DNA of 9,180 nucleotides from an uncultured Clostridia bacterium (GTDB lineage: Bacteria; Bacillota; Clostridia; Oscillospirales; CAG-382), in NCBI GenBank assembly GCA_947627335.1, contig CANQVQ010000064.1, positions 1-9,180 on the forward strand, given 5' to 3'. A program made the position numbers and the translations under genes. The notes below the pieces were generated by a model. It was not told the DNA's origin and did no database searches. It saw only the letters and a list, made by a program, of their open reading frames with translations. Positions 7,011-9,180 of the stretch are shown here, one piece after another. The stretch's first letter is position 1. The number at the start of each line of letters is the position of its first letter.

Positions 7011-7456
7011 TACTTCGTTTTCTGACGCCGAAGAGTCAGGTCGCGTATCTTGAGGATACCGCGAGCGTCCGCAACGGTCTCGAAAAGCTTCGTCATTACG
7101 GTTACACCGCCATTCCCGTCATCGCCCGGGACGGTCGGTACGTCGGCACGGTCACGGAGGGGGATTTCCTCTGGGCGCTGCTCGAACAGGGCGACTGCGC
7201 GATGAAATCGCTGGAGAAACGGCGGGTCGTCGATCTGCTGCGCAGGAATTGGAATCCGCCGGTCCGGGTCGGCGAGATGATGGATCAATTGCTCAACCGG
7301 CTGATGGACCAGAATTTCGTCCCCGTCGTGGACGATCGGGGCGTGTTCGTCGGCATCGTGACCCGTCGGTCGGTGCTCGGAAGCGCGTTGCTGCCGCAGT
7401 TGACGCGAGAATTTACGGATAATTTGCAAAATGTTAAAAGTTCCGAAATAGTTTAA
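7004..7456 (+). CDS. Two-CBS-domain protein, CbpB/DarB (YkuL)-like
   Basis: A 150-residue cytoplasmic protein made almost entirely of a CBS-domain pair (Bateman module), which usually binds adenosyl ligands and acts as a regulator. The first CBS unit spans about 8-60 (AYLEDTASVRNGLEKLRHYGYTAIPVI, then GRYVGTVTEGDFL) and the second about 82-138 (VRVGEMMDQLLNRLMDQNFVPVV, then GVFVGIVTRRSVL). Length, the GYTAIPV motif and the VFxGIxTRRxVL ending resemble Bacillus subtilis YkuL/DarB and Listeria CbpB, which bind cyclic di-AMP and influence the (p)ppGpp synthetase Rel. That ligand is inferred by similarity, not shown. The ATG at 7004 follows AAAGGAAAGGAG (6982-6993) and is well supported. The gene diverges from ilvE and is followed, without an evident terminator, by the T-box leader of aspS. 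Confidence 0.85.
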   Translation: MNLLRFLTPKSQVAYLEDTASVRNGLEKLRHYGYTAIPVIARDGRYVGTVTEGDFLWALLEQGDCAMKSLEKRRVVDLLRRNWNPPVRVGEMMDQLLNRLMDQNFVPVVDDRGVFVGIVTRRSVLGSALLPQLTREFTDNLQNVKSSEIV

Positions 7457-7464
7457 GCGTATTC

Positions 7465-7493
7465 TGGAAATGGTATCCAAATTTGGGTACTAT
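7465..7493 (+). promoter_or_regulatory. Candidate promoter for the aspS T-box transcript, with an internal palindrome
   Basis: TGGAAA (7465-7470) and TACTAT (7488-7493) are 17 bases apart and each matches four of six consensus bases. Transcription would start near 7500, exactly where T-box stem I begins, which is the usual arrangement. The spacer holds the palindrome GTATCCAAATTTGGGTAC (7473-7490, 16 of 18 positions symmetric; perfect core CCAAATTTGG). Promoter strength is modest, and read-through from the CBS gene may also contribute. Confidence 0.4.
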
Positions 7494-7578
7494 GCAAAAG
7501 CGATGATGGGAAGAGTAAACCGCAAGGGTAGTCAAAGCGAGCCGCCGACGGTGGGAAGGGCGGTACGGAATTGCGGCG

Positions 7579-7586
7579 GAAGAACC
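7579..7586 (+). promoter_or_regulatory. T-box specifier loop with overlapping GAA and AAC triplets
   Basis: The 3' strand of the specifier loop reads GAAGAACC. The first GAA is the S-turn partner of AGTA. Counting from it, as in the Oceanobacillus glyQ T-box (GAA-GGC-A-helix), gives the specifier GAA (7582-7584, Glu). Counting back from the TCCC helix with one spacer base gives AAC (7583-7585, Asn). No Asp codon (GAC/GAT) is present, although the downstream gene is aspS. Confidence 0.65.
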
Positions 7587-7756
7587 TCCCGGAGCCGCCG
7601 TGCGGAACCTTCGCGGGTCTTTCCCGCGGGGCAGTAGGTGCGGACGTGGCGGCACGTTACAGCCGGACCGCATGGTTTGTGCGGGCAGAGCGGCTCTCTG
7701 GCGCTTTCGGGCGCGGAGGGGGCAAGACGGGTGGTACCGCGGAGAACGCATTCTTT

Positions 7757-7808
7757 GCGCTTTTCGTCCCGATCCCCTGCGAAGGGATTCGGCGAAGGGC
7801 GCTTTTTT
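7757..7808 (+). terminator. T-box-controlled intrinsic terminator
   Basis: A long hairpin pairs GCGCTTTTCG (7757-7766) with CGAAGGGCGC (7793-7802; two G-U pairs) and continues as CCGATCCC (7769-7776) with GGGATTCGG (7784-7792; one bulge). It is followed by TTTTTT (7803-7808). Its 5' arm includes the bases that would close the antiterminator, so the two structures exclude one another. Confidence 0.93.
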
Positions 7809-7856
7809 CTGTGCCCGTTCGCACGGCAGACATTCTGGAAAGGAACCGAAAAGCAA

Positions 7857-9180
7857 ATGAAACGAACCATTTATTGCGGAGAACTGCGGGAAGAGCTGGT
7901 CGGCAGCGAACAGACCTGCTGCGGCTGGGTGCAGACCGTGCGGGACATGGGGGGCGTGATCTTCGTCGATCTGCACGACCGCGAAGGCACGCTGCAGGCG
8001 GTCTGCAACCTCGAAAAGCTCGGACCGGAGCAGTTTTCCGTCGCCGAGGGGCTGAAGAACCAATCGGTCGTCGCGGTGCGGGGGCGTGTGCGCCTGCGGG
8101 ACGCGGAAACGGTCAACCCCCTGCTTTCGACCGGCACCGTCGAACTCGCGGTGGAGTCGCTCGAGGTGTTTTCGCAGGCGGAGACCGTCCCGTTTTCGCC
8201 GGACGGCGACGCGTCGGTGCGGGAGGAACTGCGGCTGCAGTACCGCTATCTCGACCTGCGGCGTCCGGCCCTGCAGCGCAACCTGCGTTCCCGCCACGCT
8301 CTGCAGCGGTGTGCGGAGGAATACCTCGACGCGCAGGGCTTTGTCTGCGTGGAAACGCCGATGCTCTGCAAGAGCACGCCGGAGGGAGCGCGTGACTACC
8401 TCGTCCCGTCCCGGGTACACCCCGGTTCCTTCTACGCATTGCCGCAGTCGCCGCAGATCTATAAGCAACTGCTGATGGTCGGCGGGATCGACCGCTACTA
8501 CCAGGTCGCCCGGTGCTTTCGCGACGAGGACCTGCGTGCCGACCGCCAGCCGGAATTCACGCAGGTGGACATGGAGATGTCCTTTGTCGAGCAGGAGGAC
8601 GTCCTGCAACACCTCGAAGCGATGTTCAAGCACCTGTTCAAGACCTGCATGGGCAGGGAAGTCGAGGGAGCGTTCCCCCGCCTGACGTGGCAGACGGCGA
8701 TGGACGTGTACGGTTCGGACAAGCCGGACCTGCGGTTCGGTCTGCCGATCGTGGACATCACGCCGGTCGCGGGGCGGTGCGGATTTTCGGTGTTCCGCTC
8801 GATCGCCGACCAGGGCGGGGTCATTCGCGCCATCAACGTCAAGGGTAAGTCGGATTTCACCCGCACGCAGATCGAGGAGCTGACCGCTTCCGCCGTGCGG
8901 CTGGGCGCAAAGGGCATGGCGTGGATCGCCGTGCGTCCGGACGGGGAACTGTACTCGGTGCTGACGAAATACTTCAAACCCGAGGAGCTGCGGGAGATTC
9001 TGGACGCCTGCGGGGCGGAACCGGGGGATTTCCTGCTGTTCTGCGCCGATAAACTGCAGACGGTCCGGCGGGTGCTGGGCGGATTGCGGAACGAGCTCGG
9101 CGGAATGCTCGGATTGAAGGAGAAGGACAAGTTCTGCTTCCTGTTCGTGACGGATTTCCCGCAGTTTGAATGGTCGGAGG
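7857..9180 (+). CDS. aspS: Aspartyl-tRNA synthetase, N-terminal 441 residues (runs off window)
   Basis: Class IIb aminoacyl-tRNA synthetase that charges tRNA-Asp with aspartate; bacterial enzymes are about 590 residues, so roughly the last quarter is outside the window. The N-terminal OB-fold anticodon-binding domain (about 1-105) includes WVQTVRDMGGVIFVDLHDREG (24-44). The catalytic core shows motif 1 with FVCVETPML (162-170, Pro168), TPEGARDYLVPSR, the QSPQ aspartate-pocket motif (197-200), motif 2 with RCFRDEDLRADRQPEFTQ (219-236), then the start of the bacterial GAD insertion (about 286-425, SDKPDLRFGLPIVDI). Motif 3 is not reached. The frame is open from the ATG at 7857, preceded by AAAGGAA about 12 bases upstream, to the edge. 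Position 31, which influences tRNA-Asn discrimination (His in the non-discriminating Pseudomonas enzyme, Leu in E. coli), is Met here, so the type is undecided. A T-box leader controls the gene. Confidence 0.96.
   Translation, partial: MKRTIYCGELREELVGSEQTCCGWVQTVRDMGGVIFVDLHDREGTLQAVCNLEKLGPEQFSVAEGLKNQSVVAVRGRVRLRDAETVNPLLSTGTVELAVESLEVFSQAETVPFSPDGDASVREELRLQYRYLDLRRPALQRNLRSRHALQRCAEEYLDAQGFVCVETPMLCKSTPEGARDYLVPSRVHPGSFYALPQSPQIYKQLLMVGGIDRYYQVARCFRDEDLRADRQPEFTQVDMEMSFVEQEDVLQHLEAMFKHLFKTCMGREVEGAFPRLTWQTAMDVYGSDKPDLRFGLPIVDITPVAGRCGFSVFRSIADQGGVIRAINVKGKSDFTRTQIEELTASAVRLGAKGMAWIAVRPDGELYSVLTKYFKPEELREILDACGAEPGDFLLFCADKLQTVRRVLGGLRNELGGMLGLKEKDKFCFLFVTDFPQFEWSE

Larger units (their letters stand above)
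7499..7808 (+). promoter_or_regulatory. T-box riboswitch controlling aspS
   Basis: A complete T-box leader that senses uncharged tRNA and decides between termination and read-through into aspS. Stem I has the kink-turn GATGA (7502-7506) opposite GGAGC (7591-7595), a basal GGGA/TCCC helix (7508-7511 with 7587-7590), the S-turn AGTA (7514-7517) opposite GAA (7579-7581), a CCGCAA/TTGCGG helix (7520-7525 with 7571-7576), and the distal tRNA-elbow motifs AGCGA (7536-7540) and GGTGGGAAG (7550-7558). A CGCGGG/CCCGCG hairpin follows near 7612-7628 (stem II region). The antiterminator sequence GGGTGGTACCGCGG is at 7729-7742; UGGU (7732-7735) would pair with the tRNA ACCA end, or with GCCA by wobble. 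CGGG at 7728-7731 can pair with CCCG at 7768-7771, which competes with the terminator. The whole motif set is unmistakable. Confidence 0.96.

Noticed and set aside
7571..8395. A 274-codon plus-strand frame starting inside the T-box
   Set aside because: It overlaps the terminator and the aspS frame in another phase; composition is Arg/Gly/Ala-rich noise.
7434..8633. A 399-codon minus-strand frame across the T-box and aspS
   Set aside because: It covers a structured RNA leader and the start of aspS, both firmly identified on the plus strand.

Overview
The window is about 60% GC and gene-dense. Several features point to a high-GC, Clostridia-like member of the Bacillota: strong AGGAGG-type ribosome binding sites, a canonical T-box riboswitch, a Bacillus YkuL/DarB-like CBS protein, a lipoprotein with a DUF4855 domain, and codon use that favours G/C in third positions. 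I cannot assign a genus. No mobile element, CRISPR array, rRNA or tRNA gene is visible.

Layout. Positions 2-1345 (+) hold the C-terminal end of glutaminyl-tRNA synthetase followed by a family 2 glycosyltransferase. Both run into a strong bidirectional hairpin terminator at 1363-1394, which also ends the convergent minus-strand operon. That operon (6746 down to 1416) reads ilvE (branched-chain aminotransferase), then a membrane-anchored DUF3810 putative zinc metallopeptidase whose ATG overlaps the ilvE stop codon, then a roughly 1030-residue lipoprotein with three discoidin-like repeats, a DUF4855 domain and a C-terminal cadherin/Ig-like domain. A 257-bp divergent intergenic region (6747-7003) carries a good sigma-A-type promoter for ilvE and a weaker one for the next gene on the plus strand, a two-CBS-domain protein (7004-7456). 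Positions 7457-7856 hold a promoter candidate and a complete T-box leader with terminator. This leader controls aspS (aspartyl-tRNA synthetase), which runs off the right edge.

How the genes fit together. The two synthetase genes and the T-box concern aminoacyl-tRNA supply. The T-box specifier loop contains no Asp codon. It carries overlapping Glu (GAA) and Asn (AAC) triplets, which suggests that aspS expression follows tRNA-Asn and perhaps tRNA-Glu charging, as expected if this AspRS is non-discriminating and feeds a GatCAB transamidation route. The DUF3810 protein and the DUF4855 lipoprotein are both predicted to act at the outer face of the membrane and probably share the ilvE transcript. 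Their link to branched-chain amino acid metabolism is not obvious.

The points most worth a second look are the T-box specifier, the ilvE-DUF3810-lipoprotein operon, the triplicated discoidin-like region, and a long imperfect inverted repeat that covers the start region of the CBS gene and a mirrored ribosome-binding-site-plus-ATG on the opposite strand. I found no wholly new defence or mobile system.
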